This document shows positions 32,717 to 43,420 of a stretch of DNA of 64,000 nucleotides, piece after piece. The notes below the pieces were generated by a model that worked only from the letters and a program-made list of their open reading frames with translations, did no database searches and was not told the origin of the DNA. This DNA comes from Aphrocallistes beatrix. Lineage: Eukaryota > Porifera > Hexactinellida > Sceptrulophora > Aphrocallistidae. The stretch spans positions 5,201,523 to 5,265,522 of the forward strand of contig OY725489.1 in the NCBI GenBank assembly GCA_963281255.1, read 5' to 3'. A program made the position numbers and the translations under genes. Every line of letters begins with the position of its first letter. The stretch's first letter is position 1.

Positions 32717-33733
32717 ATGGCTTCCGAGTGTGCAGATTCCAAAATTGTGCATCGAGCCTATGTAAAGATTCGTACACTGCTCCAAGTTTCTTCAACCGAC
32801 ATCCACAAGGATTTAATTGAGGTTTATAATGATAGAACTCTTCCATATTCTACGATAGTTGACTGAACCCAACGTTTTCGTGAGGAAAGAGAGTCGTTAG
32901 AAGATTAGCCAAGAGCAGGGAGGCCGATTTCCGGCGCCATTGACAAATGTGTCCTTGAGGTTTCGGAATTACTATAAGAAGACCCTCATATTTCATTGGT
33001 GGTGATAGATAATGCAGTTGAGGCATCAACGGGAACCGCTCATACCATTGTGCATGACAATTTTCAATTTAGGAAAATTTGCACTCGGTGGGTCCCGCGT
33101 GCACTAACACAGGCAAAGAAAACTAAGAGGGTTCAATGTGCTCAAAAGTTGCTTTCTGATTTCGATATAACCGACTCCAGGAGACTATTCGAGATCGTGA
33201 CCAGTGATGAGACTTGGATGCGTTATAGCGAGCCTTTTTCAAGGGACGCTAACAAAGTATGGGTAGCTAATGCCAGAACGCACCAATGATCCCTCAACAT
33301 GACTTCCGGAACCCTAAGGTTATGTACTGTATTTTTTTCTTATGGTCCAGTGTGTCAGATTTGAGTCCCCAATAATATCACTATTACTGGATCATTTTAC
33401 ATGAGTGAGTGCCAATCTGAGCTTGAGAAATTCTACCACAATCGACGGCCAAGGACTGGGACTCGTGGACTGAGATTATTGCATGATAATGCCCGACCCC
33501 ATAAGACCAAGCTGGTAAGGGAAAAGTTGGAAAGTCGTTGTAGAGCTTGATCATCCTCCCTAATCACCAGACCTCGCTCCATGCGACTTTTTACTCTTCC
33601 CTAAGCTGAAGAAACACCTTTCAGGGAAGGAATTCGAAAGTCGGGCTCACCTCGGATTTGCGATTTTTCAGTATATGGAAGGTACCCGCGAGAAGATTTC
33701 AAAAAAGTCTTTTGGATTGGATTAACAGGCTAA
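32717..33733 (+). pseudogene. mariner transposase
   Basis: It starts MASECADSKIVHRAYVKIRT with the paired helix-turn-helix region (DLIEVYNDRTLPYSTI, then a TGA where Trp is usual) and a PRAGRPISG hinge. Then come VTSDETWMRY (first Asp, near 33205), LLHDNARPHKTKLV (second Asp, near 33480), and a degraded SPDLAPCDF-like stretch after a frame change (third Asp lost). At least three stops and two frameshifts. The C-terminal FKKVFWIGLTG is followed by TAA. It is related to the element at 16.3 kb but keeps the central domain. No clean inverted ends were found. Confidence 0.85.
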
Positions 33734-33777
33734 AACTAGTTATACAGCATCAATAAGAGTATACTATGATAACGACT

Positions 33778-34228
33778 CAGGGTTTCATTTAAACATTGAC
33801 TCAAGGGATGGCAAAATTTGGGTTTTGAGGAATAAGGGGTGGCGAGGCCGTAACTGCGTGAGATAAGGTTGTCTGGGAGCATCCTCCCCCTGGAAATAAG
33901 AAGGGTTAGGGTCTCTGAGATCGAATCTAGTACAATCTGTGAAGCAAAAATGCATTTTTCTGAAATTGTAGCTTTGTGGTATATTTGCATTATCAAAAGC
34001 GTTTGTGGCTTGTTAAAAGTTTTAGTATTTTGCTTACTTACATTTAGTAGTACTGACAGTGCATGTACATTAGGTCATTATTTTTATTGTGAAGTTTCAG
34101 TTTTTGTGTCTCAATATTATACAAAATAAACTAACTTTTTCCAACATTTCAAGGGATGTCAAGGGATGGCGAATGAGATCCAAGGGATGGCGGGAGCCAT
34201 CCCTCGCCATCCCCTAAATGAAACCCTG
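33778..34228. mobile_element. MITE with CAGGGTTTCATTTA ends
   Basis: The ends CAGGGTTTCATTTA and TAAATGAAACCCTG are exact inverses, followed inward by GGGATGGC motifs in both arms. CGACT immediately precedes the left end and follows the right end, a possible 5-bp duplication. The interior is open for 86 codons but unrecognised. The superfamily is uncertain: the ends look hAT-like, but the apparent duplication is shorter than 8 bp. Confidence 0.75.
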
Positions 34229-34366
34229 CGACTACTTATTGAATGCCCGTATATTAGTCGTTGAAAGCTCACTTATATACTTAAATAAAACTTTGCAGTG
34301 AGAGTGTTAAAATATGAATATATCCTTACTATTAAAACTTGATTAATGTGTGTGTATATATGTATA

Positions 34367-34635
34367 TACGAGGGTTGTTTCAATTCTAATGGAAAAAATT
34401 CTTTGGAGGTACCTTTTACCAATGTATTTACGGCGGTTTGGAGTTCCTCAAAATTGGAAAACGCTTCGGGGTCTTTTATTTCCCTGAATAACCAATAGTC
34501 GTGGCTAGATCTGATCTGTAAGTAGGATGTGGCATCAATTCAATGCCTAGTTCGTTAAGTATGCTGTAACCAAATTCCATTGATCAACTTTGTTTCCTTT
34601 AAAAAGTTGCAAGCGGATTTTCCGGAACCCTCGTA
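34367..34635 (-). mobile_element. mariner deletion derivative
   Basis: The ends TACGAGGGTTG and CCGGAACCCTCGTA are inverse over the outer ten bases. On the minus strand the interior still reads like the mariner segment after the third Asp (DYWLF, then FSNFEELQTAVNTLV), so it is a deletion product of an autonomous mariner, not an unrelated MITE. 269 bp. Confidence 0.72.
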
Positions 34636-34643
34636 AATATATA

Positions 34644-35127
34644 CAGGTATCCCTCGCCGTTCGCGGGGGGTTACGTTCCTGAGAATTGTCGCGAATGGCA
34701 AAATCGCGAAAGGCAAGACGTTAGTTCAATGAGAATGGTGGGGTTACGTTGCTAGATTATAAAAACGACGCTAGATACTGTTTGATAAATACGTTATTTA
34801 TTCAATAGTTGAGCTGTAATACTCATACAAACACTGGCACAAGTAAATGTTAGTAATAAATGAAGTGATAAATGAAAGATATAGATCCTCTAGTAGCAAA
34901 CCTAAGTACCATACCTAAATAGTAAAGTCTAGCCTTTAGTACTAAACCTAAATTGTAGATGTGTATAAGGTTATGGACTTATGCTAGCCCATAAACTACT
35001 GAAGAGAGCAACGAAAACCGCGAATAGTCGAGGGAACGAGTCGCGAATAGCAAAACAAGACTCAAAGATTTTTCCACGAATTGTCGAAACCGCGAATGTC
35101 AAACCCGCGAACGGCGAGGGTTACCTG
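34644..35127. mobile_element. Tigger/pogo-like MITE
   Basis: The ends CAGGTATCCCTCGCCGTTCG and the inverse of CAGGTAACCCTCGCCGTTCG differ at one position. TA flanks both sides. GCGAA(T/A)GGCAAA motifs repeat in both arms. The CAGG(T)A-CCTCG terminus is typical of Tigger elements. 484 bp, with only chance frames. Confidence 0.85.
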
Positions 35128-35197
35128 TATACGTCGTATGCTGATTTTTGGCATGTGGAAGTCTTAAGTTCTGACCTCAGAGGAAAATGTCGACTCG

Positions 35198-35460
35198 AAA
35201 GTATTTATACACTAACGAAAATATTTGTACACTATGTTATTTCCCATACAGATAGTTTACTTAAATTTCGTAACTTAAAGTTCGTACTTAAGTTCATACT
35301 TAAGTACGAACTTAAGTACGAACTTTAAGTAACCTAGTTAAGAACTAAGTTCGAACTTAACTCGTTTTTTACAAGATTGGTATTCACTAAGATTTAAGTT
35401 TGTGCTTCAGTTCAAACTTAAGTAATAACTTTAAGTAACCTCTAGAGGTGCCTTAAATAT
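35198..35460. repeat. Harbinger-type terminal repeat array
   Basis: Repeated ACTTAAGTACGAACTT and TTAAGTTCGAACTTA palindromic motifs and a GGTATTCACTAAGATTTAAG block resemble the terminal arrays of the PIF/Harbinger element at 56.4-59.5 kb. It is probably the left end of a related element whose Myb/SANT-like gene lies at 35.7 kb. Confidence 0.6.
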
Positions 35461-35727
35461 TCGTTAGCTTTTAATTATCTGCACATAATGTATTTTTCTT
35501 TAATGTATCAACAATTTTGACATGTATTATATTGATATTATAATCCAACTTGTTTTGTTTTTCATTGTATTTGAAATAGAGCCTAAATTTAATATCATTT
35601 GATGTACAAGTACTTGTAGATTTGATTCATACTCTGATATGCCTAGTAGTATACAATATTTCTAAATTAACCAATAGATTATGCTAGGTTGATCATGATA
35701 GAAAGATCTATGAGCCTCTTCTGCGTT

Positions 35728-36262
35728 CTAAGGATTTAATAGTTTTTCGTTTTTTACTTTATAATAAGCCCTTTGCTCTTCAATTAATTTCAGTTGCTCT
35801 GAGAATACTGCCATTTGTTGATAAAGTACTTCCTGTTGCAGTGGAACTAAATCGGATGCAGTCAACCTTGGCCTTGGCTCATCAAACTCGGGTAAAGTTT
35901 CACGTTTCCGTTTTCGACTTCTTTGATTCTTCCCCTTCTCCGCGGCATATGAAGTATTTACTTGCACCACAGGAGATTCAAGGATATCTTCACTTTCACG
36001 CTCAGGAGGTACTTGGAAGAGATCCGCTGTGCCTGATATCCTCATGAAAGATGGGCTGCTCTCAAATATTTGAGATATTCTCTCGGTGTTTGTCATGGTC
36101 TTGTCTGCTGAGAGAATGAGCGACTCAACATCTACGACACCAGCAGAGTTAGAGCCACCGCCAGTCCTACTAGCGCCCTATGACTCGTATCAACTTTTGA
36201 TTTAGCGGCTAGTTTCAGGTTATTCCACTTCTTTTTCAACTGTCGAACGCCTATCGATTAAT
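35728..36262 (-). pseudogene. Myb/SANT-like DNA-binding protein, Harbinger type
   Basis: A minus-strand exon begins after a plausible acceptor (TTTTTCAG at 36263) and reads RQLKKKWNNLKLAAKSKVDT, the last helix of a MADF/Myb-SANT-like domain. A frameshift near 36180 follows, then ASRTGGGSNSA, the conserved TGGG(P) motif that follows this domain. The rest (36096-35728) is a linker with a basic KRKRET patch and a C-terminal helical segment (EVLYQQMAVFSEQLKLIEEQ). This is the accessory protein of PIF/Harbinger transposons that partners the nuclease. The N-terminal exon and nuclease gene are not seen here. Confidence 0.75.
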
Positions 36263-36917
36263 CTGAAAAATTACAGCCTTTAACTCGAATTTTTACTATT
36301 TTATATTCATTTTAATAAAAGAAATTAACCACTGCCCTCAATTATTTCTAACCCTGCCGTAATCCTAGTCCGACCTTAAAATCCGAACTGACCGCTTGAA
36401 CATCTGGCCCCCCACCAGCAACTATGGATTATATAGGTTGCATCATTTTCATCCCGCGACGACATTATTCAAAATTTCATTCAGTAATATATATATTTGT
36501 GCTTTTTCATACTGCTGCTAATGATTAATTATTTAGCTACTGTTAACTGTCTCTGTAAAATGTCACTGAAGTTACTTTGACCTACAAAGAATAACGTGCA
36601 TGGGGCTTGCATTTCCATCACAGTCTCAAAAATTAACAACTTTGACCTTTATGAATACATGACACGAGCCATAGCCCAGGGAAAATGAAAAATTCTCTGC
36701 ACAAATTTTCCATGAGTGCATTTTTGCAAACTAAGGCATTGTCAAGCTGCTTCTTAGCTTGGACTTTTTCTCAATGTGTTGTTTCAATTTAATGTTATGA
36801 ACTTGTGAACCTTCCTATAAGAATGTATCAATTTTTATTATTTTCAAAATGACAAATAACAAATGCTCTTCCATTGCCATTGCTTTTCCTTCAGCCTGTA
36901 CATATTCGTTTTTCTGC
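36263..36917. other. Probable intron plus unassigned sequence
   Basis: The first part is probably the intron upstream of the Myb/SANT-like exon. I could not find the preceding exon or a right-hand Harbinger terminus. Confidence 0.35.
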
Positions 36918-37361
36918 AGCAACACGTACAATTATCCCCAAGTTTCTCAAGGATAAGTATGATGTTCTCAAAGACACCAATAAAGGTTCATCAAATGAGA
37001 GTATTACAAAAATATAACACCCTGTAAGACACTTTCTACTTGAGTAAAGAACAAACAGAGGATTATAAGTGTTTTGAATGGCGGAAAATAATCCAAATGC
37101 GAGAAATTACGAACAGTTATCAATGAAAAAAATGGATGAAGCTATATTTAATTGGTTTTATCTGCAAGAGGACAGAATGTACTGATTGAAGGTGTTGTTT
37201 TTGATGCAAATAAATTGGAATATGCTGAAGAGATTGGGTCAGGAGATTTTTTAGCATCTGATGTTGGGAAGAGATACATCGGTTTAATAATGATATCGGG
37301 AGAAGCTAAGTCTGTGATTGCTGGAATAGTCGCAAACATGGGATGGAGACATCATTGCTGA
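36918..37361 (+). pseudogene. pogo/jerky-type transposase N-terminus (CENP-B HTH)
   Basis: Piece 1 (to 37015) reads FLKDKYDVLKDTNKGSSNES, the first helix-turn-helix of pogo/Tigger and jerky-like proteins. Piece 2 from 37080 reads MAENNPNARNYEQLSMKKMD and EAIFNWFYLQ. After a one-base frameshift, piece 3 reads RGQNVLIEGVVFDANKLEYA and EEIGSGDFLASD, the CENP-B-type second HTH. The usual WL(x)RFKKR that follows is lost, and no DDE domain is present. It may be the remains of a Tigger element that could have supplied transposase for the nearby MITEs. Confidence 0.75.
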
Positions 37362-37499
37362 CCCAACAGGGTGTAACAAAGGTGTCGCTTCGATTACCAC
37401 ACATCTCTTAAGGATATAACTAAATATTAATGGCATTCATTTGGTTAAGCAGCTTTCATCCATTTACGATACAATTTTAATTATATCAGGCTGTTTGTT

Positions 37500-38285
37500 A
37501 CTAATTTTTCTAAAATATCGGGAGTTATTTCTTACCATGCTAATTTGAGGTTTACAATTAACTGGCTCGATTTGTCATCTGCCTTTTTCATCAATCTATT
37601 CTATAAAAATGTCCGAAGATTTTCAATTGGTTTAAGTTTAGTTTACATGTCTTCGCTAAATTTTCAATCCTATAATTTAGCGAATTTACATCTGTAGTTC
37701 AGATAATGCATGATGTAACATGTGTCCCTGAAATGAATTTTTGGTGAAATTTCACTGACAGAATGAATGAAACATCGTTGGTTGTAAACTCGATCGTTAT
37801 GCAGATTGGTATTTGCATACTTTTCAGAGGAAGACTCACCCGATCAAAGAATTCTTTTTAATCTTGCACCGTGCATTCCTGATGTTTCTTGACAAAATTC
37901 AGTCGATCTTCGAGGTTATTTCCTGAGAAAAGTTGCGTTTTTGACCTTTTAAATGCTGACACACAGATATAATTCTTCAAATAGCGATAAACAGTCGTTT
38001 GGGGGCTGGCGCAGTATTTGTACTCGATCGCATTGCAATCGTTCTAGTTTATTACCTTCTTTTGTTTTAAGATTTTGATATTCTATTTTTTTTGTTTCTA
38101 TTCAATATCGGCAGCCTGTCAAAACGTGCCCTTGTCTCCACTTTTTCTACTTAAACGTAATCCGCCAGCTCTTAACAAACGTCACTGAAACTTCTAGATC
38201 ATGTACAACCTTTTCTTGTGAAATACCGCACCTTGACATCCCTATTGCTTCAGAACGAACCTATATTTCGTGGTCGCAGACATCC
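37500..38285 (-). pseudogene. Heavily decayed Tc1-like transposase
   Basis: It starts MSATTKYRFVLKQ at 38285. Then, among many stops, TTVYRYLKNYICVSAFKRSK near 38000, DRLNFVKKHQECTVQD (the strand before the first Asp), and KPIENLRTFL with NRLMKKADDKSSQL (Glu region) near 37620. The order fits a Tc1 transposase of the type at 20.3 kb. Motifs for the two Asp are not recognisable. Confidence 0.65.
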
Positions 38286-38304
38286 TTTTACTAGAAAATG
38301 AATT

Positions 38305-38358
38305 TACAAAAACTATCTAGATAAATAAAAGATATCTAGATAAATAAAAGATATCGGT
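38305..38358. repeat. Short tandem duplication
   Basis: ATCTAGATAAATAAAAGAT occurs twice in tandem, with a partial third start. Confidence 0.8.
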
Positions 38359-38395
38359 CTAATAGAGATAAGTTGTAAATAATCAAGTTGATCTG

Positions 38396-39221
38396 ACCAT
38401 AGCCTACTCTAATAATGCCTCACAGTAGACTGAAAATTATGGACTAGGGATGAAATAGTAGCCGAATTGATTAATACATGATTAACCAAGAATCACTGAC
38501 CATACAGAATAGGTATTAAGAATATATTACCAGCATATATAAACATGGCATCAAAGTACATATATCCGTAGTCAAAATTTCGATTAGTTATCATATCATT
38601 GCGCAACAGGTCATTCTAAGGACAATTTTAAGTGATTTTCTAAACTATTTCGACCCTATTTCTAATTGGTATTAAGATGTAATTTTTATGTAGAACCAAG
38701 ATTATTAATACGAGTTAATTTGAAAAATTTAGAATTTTACAATGAGTTTTGAGTTATGTTTCGATTTTAAGAATGTGACCAAAACACTAAATTGTCGCAT
38801 AACTCTATAGTCTGTGAATTTAGAAGTTTAATTTGTATCATCACCTAATAGGAAGTAGCCAATTGGCTCAAACTCATAATACTTTACCATAGCAACGCAG
38901 GAATGTTAAAACATTCCATTGAAAAATTCTAAATTTTTCAAATCAACCCGTACTCATCTTAGTTCTACGCAAAAATTCAACCATTTAAAGTAGGCTTATT
39001 ACAGCTTTAGAAAATTGCCAAAATCGTGCTGAAAATGACCAATCCTAATTTTGACAACGGATATATGCACTTTGATGCTATGTTTATATATGCAAGTAAT
39101 ACTTTCCTAATGCCTATCCTACATGGTTAGCGATTTTAGGCTAATCGTGTATTAATCCATTCGACTATTTCTGCATCCTTGGTTATTTTACCGTGAGGCA
39201 TTATTAGAGTAGGTTATGATC
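38396..39221. mobile_element. Family F fold-back element
   Basis: The two halves are inverse along almost their whole length, about 400 bp each, meeting near 38.8 kb. Ends: CCTACTCTAATAATGCCTCA and its exact inverse. Inner pairs include GCATATATAAACATGGCATC against GCATATATAAACATAGCATC, and AAAAATTTAGAATTTT. Arms are roughly 80-90 per cent similar by eye. No coding frame. It is an old fold-back transposon or inverted duplication. Confidence 0.8.
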
Positions 39222-39252
39222 TGGCATATGTTTCAAATAATGGATTATTAGC

Positions 39253-39607
39253 GTGAGACAACCCTTTGTTAAACCTTGTATTATCAAACTACCATTTGGA
39301 AAATACAAATGGTTATTTGATGGTACAAACGAGGTTTGTTCTATGAATAAGAGACTCCACTTAAAATATGAGAAATGTTTTGAGGGAAAACTCAACAAAG
39401 TACATGTAAATCTAAGAAGTCACGGTGTTTTGCTGGAGTTCAGAACTTACCTTGCAGTTACCGAGAACAAGGAAAGATCTAGATACATGTTTGCGATTAC
39501 TTCAAGCATTCCCGGCTTATAACCTTAGTCCTGTCAAATCAGAAAATCACACAATGAATGTGCCAGCTTTCAATCGAGTCTTAACCAATTACGAATTTCA
39601 GAACTGA
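39253..39607 (+). other. Two overlapping open frames, unknown
   Basis: The first frame (39253-39522, 89 codons) reads KLPFGKYKWLFDGTNEVCSM and onward. The second (39425-39607) starts in another frame and ends KSENHTMNVPAFNRVLTNYE. A single frameshift would join them into one product of about 110 residues. Composition is balanced, but I recognise no family. It starts right after the family F element. Confidence 0.25.
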
Positions 39608-41137
39608 GATTACAAAATAAAATATTGCATTTCTGATGAAAATATTCATCTACTCTATGGCACCTGTCACTTGATCAAAACATTTAAAATTGTCTAGGTG
39701 CCGATAATTATTTTGATACTCAACCTCATTTACACAACTAGACTTCTATGTCTGGTTGGGCACGAATATAATCATTCTCACCCCCCCTATTCTTTTTTGT
39801 ATTATAGTAGTCCATTATGGGTAAACACTCAAATTTCCGGGTGGGCAAATTACACCCAAAATTAGTCTAGTTGCGCCTATATTCCACCCTCTGTAAAACT
39901 TTATATTTTCCTTTTAAGCAGAATTTATTCTGTGGTCCCATCTTCATTCAATTCATTAAAGAAATTTAATCTTATCTGCACGCATCCGTACTTCATATAT
40001 GGAAGTGATCAGATCAAAGTCATTAATTAACATATTATATTATAAAATATATTAATAATTATTAATACAAATATAAATTTCTAAAATGATGTATTAACAT
40101 CTCTTCGTTATCAATTCAAACCCAGTACAATTCATCTGTCAACGACTTCGCAAGTAACATGCTCATAAGAGATTGCGATCATATACAGCTAACATTTGTT
40201 TCATACTAAGTAGTTGCTTATTATAACAAGTTTTATAGATCAATCTATCTTTTTATTTCATTACAACACTATATGTTGAGTACCTTCGGTTTGCTTGAAT
40301 TTTCGACCATAAGAGATATTGTAACACTTATCTTAGGATTGTATTCTACGCATTCTATTTCCTATTTTAAACTTTCAACTTTGGTACCTATCTCAATGAA
40401 CGAAGTTGTGTAAATTAAAACTGCCAAATGTTCGATCTAGCTCTAGTATTGGGGCGCATGGCTGGTGGACACTCCCCTGTCTATAACCCAAATGAATTTA
40501 GAAAATTCATAGGGATCAAATAGCAGCGCATTTGTACATTTAGGGCATTTCATTCCTTTGTGGATGGTAAATCAATTGATGAATCAATGTGATTCCTCAA
40601 TTGCGGAGCACTAATTTGTAATTTTAATAACATTAAGTTAGATTCGTTAGTTTCTGTCCTTCCACTGAGATTTTTTTGAATTACTATCTTTCCCCCCTAT
40701 CGAGAATAACACAATGGAAAACTTAGTCATGATTCAGACAAATTAATGATCTATTTTATTCAATGTTTTGCAGCAAAGACTTTAACTGCCGCTTTAGATT
40801 ACACAATGCAAAACTTGAGTACTATTGTCCATTATTTGGACGCCAACCGAATTGCCATTTTTTTTTTCATTTAAAATTAGAGTTATTGCACTCGTATCTT
40901 TAAGCTGCTAAATGTGACCAAAACTTGCTGCCTTTCAAATTTCGGGTTTTGGAAATGAAATACATTTCGACTTGGGCGTAATAAACATACCTCGTCGTTT
41001 AGCACCCTTATGTCCTTAAACAAAGATGTTTATTTCAAGAAAAACCTAGCATCAAATCTTCCAGTGTCAGACATTAAACTTGAACGATCCTATTATTGTT
41101 GTAATAATTACTAATAATAGCTATTTGTAATAATTAA
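39608..41137. other. Gene-poor stretch
   Basis: AT-rich with no long frame, tRNA-like fold or shared repeat found. A poly-T tract lies near 40.86 kb. Confidence 0.5.
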
Positions 41138-41353
41138 TCTTCGATATCTTACTACACTAACACAATAGGCTCCTCTGAAGAGATTTCTATCCATTATTAT
41201 ACCCCAGAAACTATGCTACAGTACTTTCTGCGGCATCTAGGGGATGCAGCTGTTCAGATGCTGAGCTCAATCCCTCTGTATCTTCTTTCAGATATGAATA
41301 GAGCAGATGCGAAGGCGGGTGTGGTTGAATGTGCGGATGGTGATCGGGGCTGA
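41138..41353 (+). other. 71-codon open frame in a GC-richer island
   Basis: Between a TAA at 41135 and a TGA at 41351 the frame is open, ending YFLRHLGDAAVQMLSSIPLY and LLSDMNRADAKAGVVECADG. GC content is clearly above the flanks. The first Met is at about residue 27. It could be an exon of an unrecognised gene or a captured fragment; no domain is recognised. Confidence 0.25.
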
Positions 41354-42324
41354 TGAAAGCTGCTTAATACCGAGACTCTTACTGTAATTTCATAGAACTA
41401 TCGTCTCATTCTAAGAAAATGAGTTATTTGCTAATGCTATAAAGTTATGCTAGACTTTACCTTTTAAAAAATTCCAGACTAATAACATTCTAAATCTGGT
41501 TCAACTTGAACTTAAGTGCAGAAACTCTAGTAAGCCTGTTTCAACGGATTTTGACCACCTACGGATTCTGACCACCTATCATATAAATATGCATTATGAT
41601 CTATGGACGATTAATATTTTACCGATTTTGACTCCAGCAAATTACTATTGATATTATACTAACAAACTTGAATCGTTCTATAGTGAATTTGTACAAGGGA
41701 GATTATTTAATATGCACAACATTCATCAGTCATCTATTATTCTCACACTTTTGTGAAAATTCTCACAATTTAACAAGTACCTGTACTAAAAGAATTGCTG
41801 TCTATATTTTACCTAGCCAAATAGAACACGTATTTCATAATATAGTTAATTGTCAGTTCTTCCCTCAACCGTTTCCGTTCTATAGTAAGGTTCCCCACAT
41901 TTAAAAAAATGTTTTGAAGAAGATAATTCTTAATAAATATTCTCAATAAATACAATAATAAATATTAAAAATATATCTTTAACATGCATGAGTTTACAGG
42001 AGAATGTGATAATAATATAAATAAAATGCATAACAAAAGTTAAAAGGGTAATTGACTGCTAGAAGATATTAGTAAGTGTATAATAAATAGTACAATCTAG
42101 TATAGTATATTAAATACAGCTCTATAAAGTAAAATAAATACATGTAGCTATTTCTACAAGTATAATTAAGCTGAAAACGTAAAATTATACATCAGAGTTT
42201 CTTATAAGATATATTTATTCAATGAACTATCAAATTCTGACACCGTATATAAAATTAGAAATTGTATGACATATAGAATGGTTTGTTCATTCAATTTAAT
42301 GTTTGTAACTAAGATGGCCTCGTA
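41354..42324. other. No recognisable feature
   Basis: AT-rich, with only short chance frames. Confidence 0.5.
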
Positions 42325-42570
42325 ACCATCCAATCCTTTCCTCGTGTATCGAGTATACCGGCAGTCGAGACGAGCACACTTGGGTCGGATTACTTGTTCG
42401 GATATACTGGGTTCAGAGTACTGGGGGTGGATATACTAGGGTTGTGTCTCTAAGATCGGGCATGCTTGGGTCGGATGTGCTTGTGTCGAAGACTGGTTCG
42501 GGTATATTTGTGTCGTGTACCTGGAGTTGTGTATATAATTGGTCGGGTAACTTGGGGCGTGTATGCGTGA
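42325..42570 (+). repeat. Degenerate minisatellite, about 12-bp period
   Basis: Diverged copies of TCGGATATACTGGG / TCGGGTATATTTGTG-like units in GC-richer sequence. The inverse motif CGAGTGTACCGA recurs at 43.2 kb, so the two arrays may be arms of one structure. Confidence 0.6.
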
Positions 42571-42633
42571 ATAGAGTTTACTGCCAAAGATTGAATATAT
42601 ACTCACCCCTTCCCACCACCCTTACAGTTAAGA

Positions 42634-42783
42634 ATGCCAATCAAATATCGATAAAATTGAAGCAATAGTTATGTAGCTATAATAGTTGCATTGTATTAAA
42701 TAACTTTGATTTCATGTAACGTATACATATTAAGTTATTTAATACACTGCAGCATAAATACGTATTATCGATTGGATTGGCAA
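42634..42783. repeat. Hairpin repeat
   Basis: TGCCAATCAAATATCGATAA pairs with TTATCGATTGGATTGGCAA, and inside it GCATTGTATTAAATAACTT pairs with AAGTTATTTAATACACTGC. About 150 bp, likely a small fold-back MITE. Confidence 0.7.
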
Positions 42784-42837
42784 CCTTATTCAATAATCAG
42801 GCACTTCGTTCTCTAAAGACAATTTTGACTCATGTCA

Positions 42838-43162
42838 CATACTTGGATTATCCAGGGATATGGATTATGAGGTTTTAACTAGCCTATAATAATTTTATTT
42901 TAGCATAGTTTATAGAATTTGTTGAATAGTTTTATGTTCCTCATTATTAAGCAAGTCTTCAGGAATCCATGAAAATTTCCTGGTTCTCGAATTTTGAAAA
43001 TAGTTCTAGAACTTTGATCAAGTGAATATTTAACGCTTTAGATGACATTATATACAATGCACCTTTCCCCAAATCGCTTACTTATCAATTTTGAAATATA
43101 ATAACATCCAGGGATTTACCATTGAAATCAAGGGAAATATTCAAGAGTGGTTGGTAAGTATG
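42838..43162 (-). mobile_element. Family E element (E2)
   Basis: It starts CATACTTGGATTATCCAGGG and ends GGTTGGTAAGTATG, the family E terminus. The inverse of its interior matches E3 at 46.6-46.88 kb closely (AATAATGAGGAAC, ATTATTATAG and CTAGTTAA blocks). No duplication seen at the ends. Confidence 0.7.
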
Positions 43163-43189
43163 TAATTATTGCATAATTTCTAAGACCGA

Positions 43190-43330
43190 GAGTACCGCGA
43201 GTTAAGTGTTCCGTAAGCCGAGTGTACCAACAGTATGATGTATGACGAAGTGCATGACTGTTGAATAACAACAGTCCAATGTATGACCGTCAAATGTACA
43301 AAGAATCGAATGTACCGATGTTTGAGAATG
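43190..43330. repeat. Degenerate minisatellite, inverse of the 42.3-kb array
   Basis: Units such as CGAGAGTACCGCGAG, CCGAGTGTACCAAC and TCGAATGTACCGATG with a period near 12-15 bp. Confidence 0.55.
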
Positions 43331-43420
43331 GCCAATTAATCGTAAACAAACAACATGAGGGGTTGCATCTAACTGCTATTAGCCAACTATCCTTAAAATC
43401 TAATCGGAATAATCCGCTAT

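Larger units (their letters stand above)
34321..35197 (-). repeat. Family A remnant split by two MITEs (A7)
   Basis: TCCTTACTATTAAAACTTGA at 34323 and GCTGATTTTTGGCATGTGG ... GAAAATGTCGACTC at 35137-35194 are the two parts of one minus-orientation family A 3' half. Between them sit a mariner MITE and a Tigger MITE. It is cut on the right by Harbinger-like sequence. Confidence 0.7.

Noticed and set aside
34981-35328. 115-codon plus-strand frame
   Set aside because: It crosses the boundary between the Tigger MITE, a family A remnant and Harbinger-type repeats, so it cannot be one gene.
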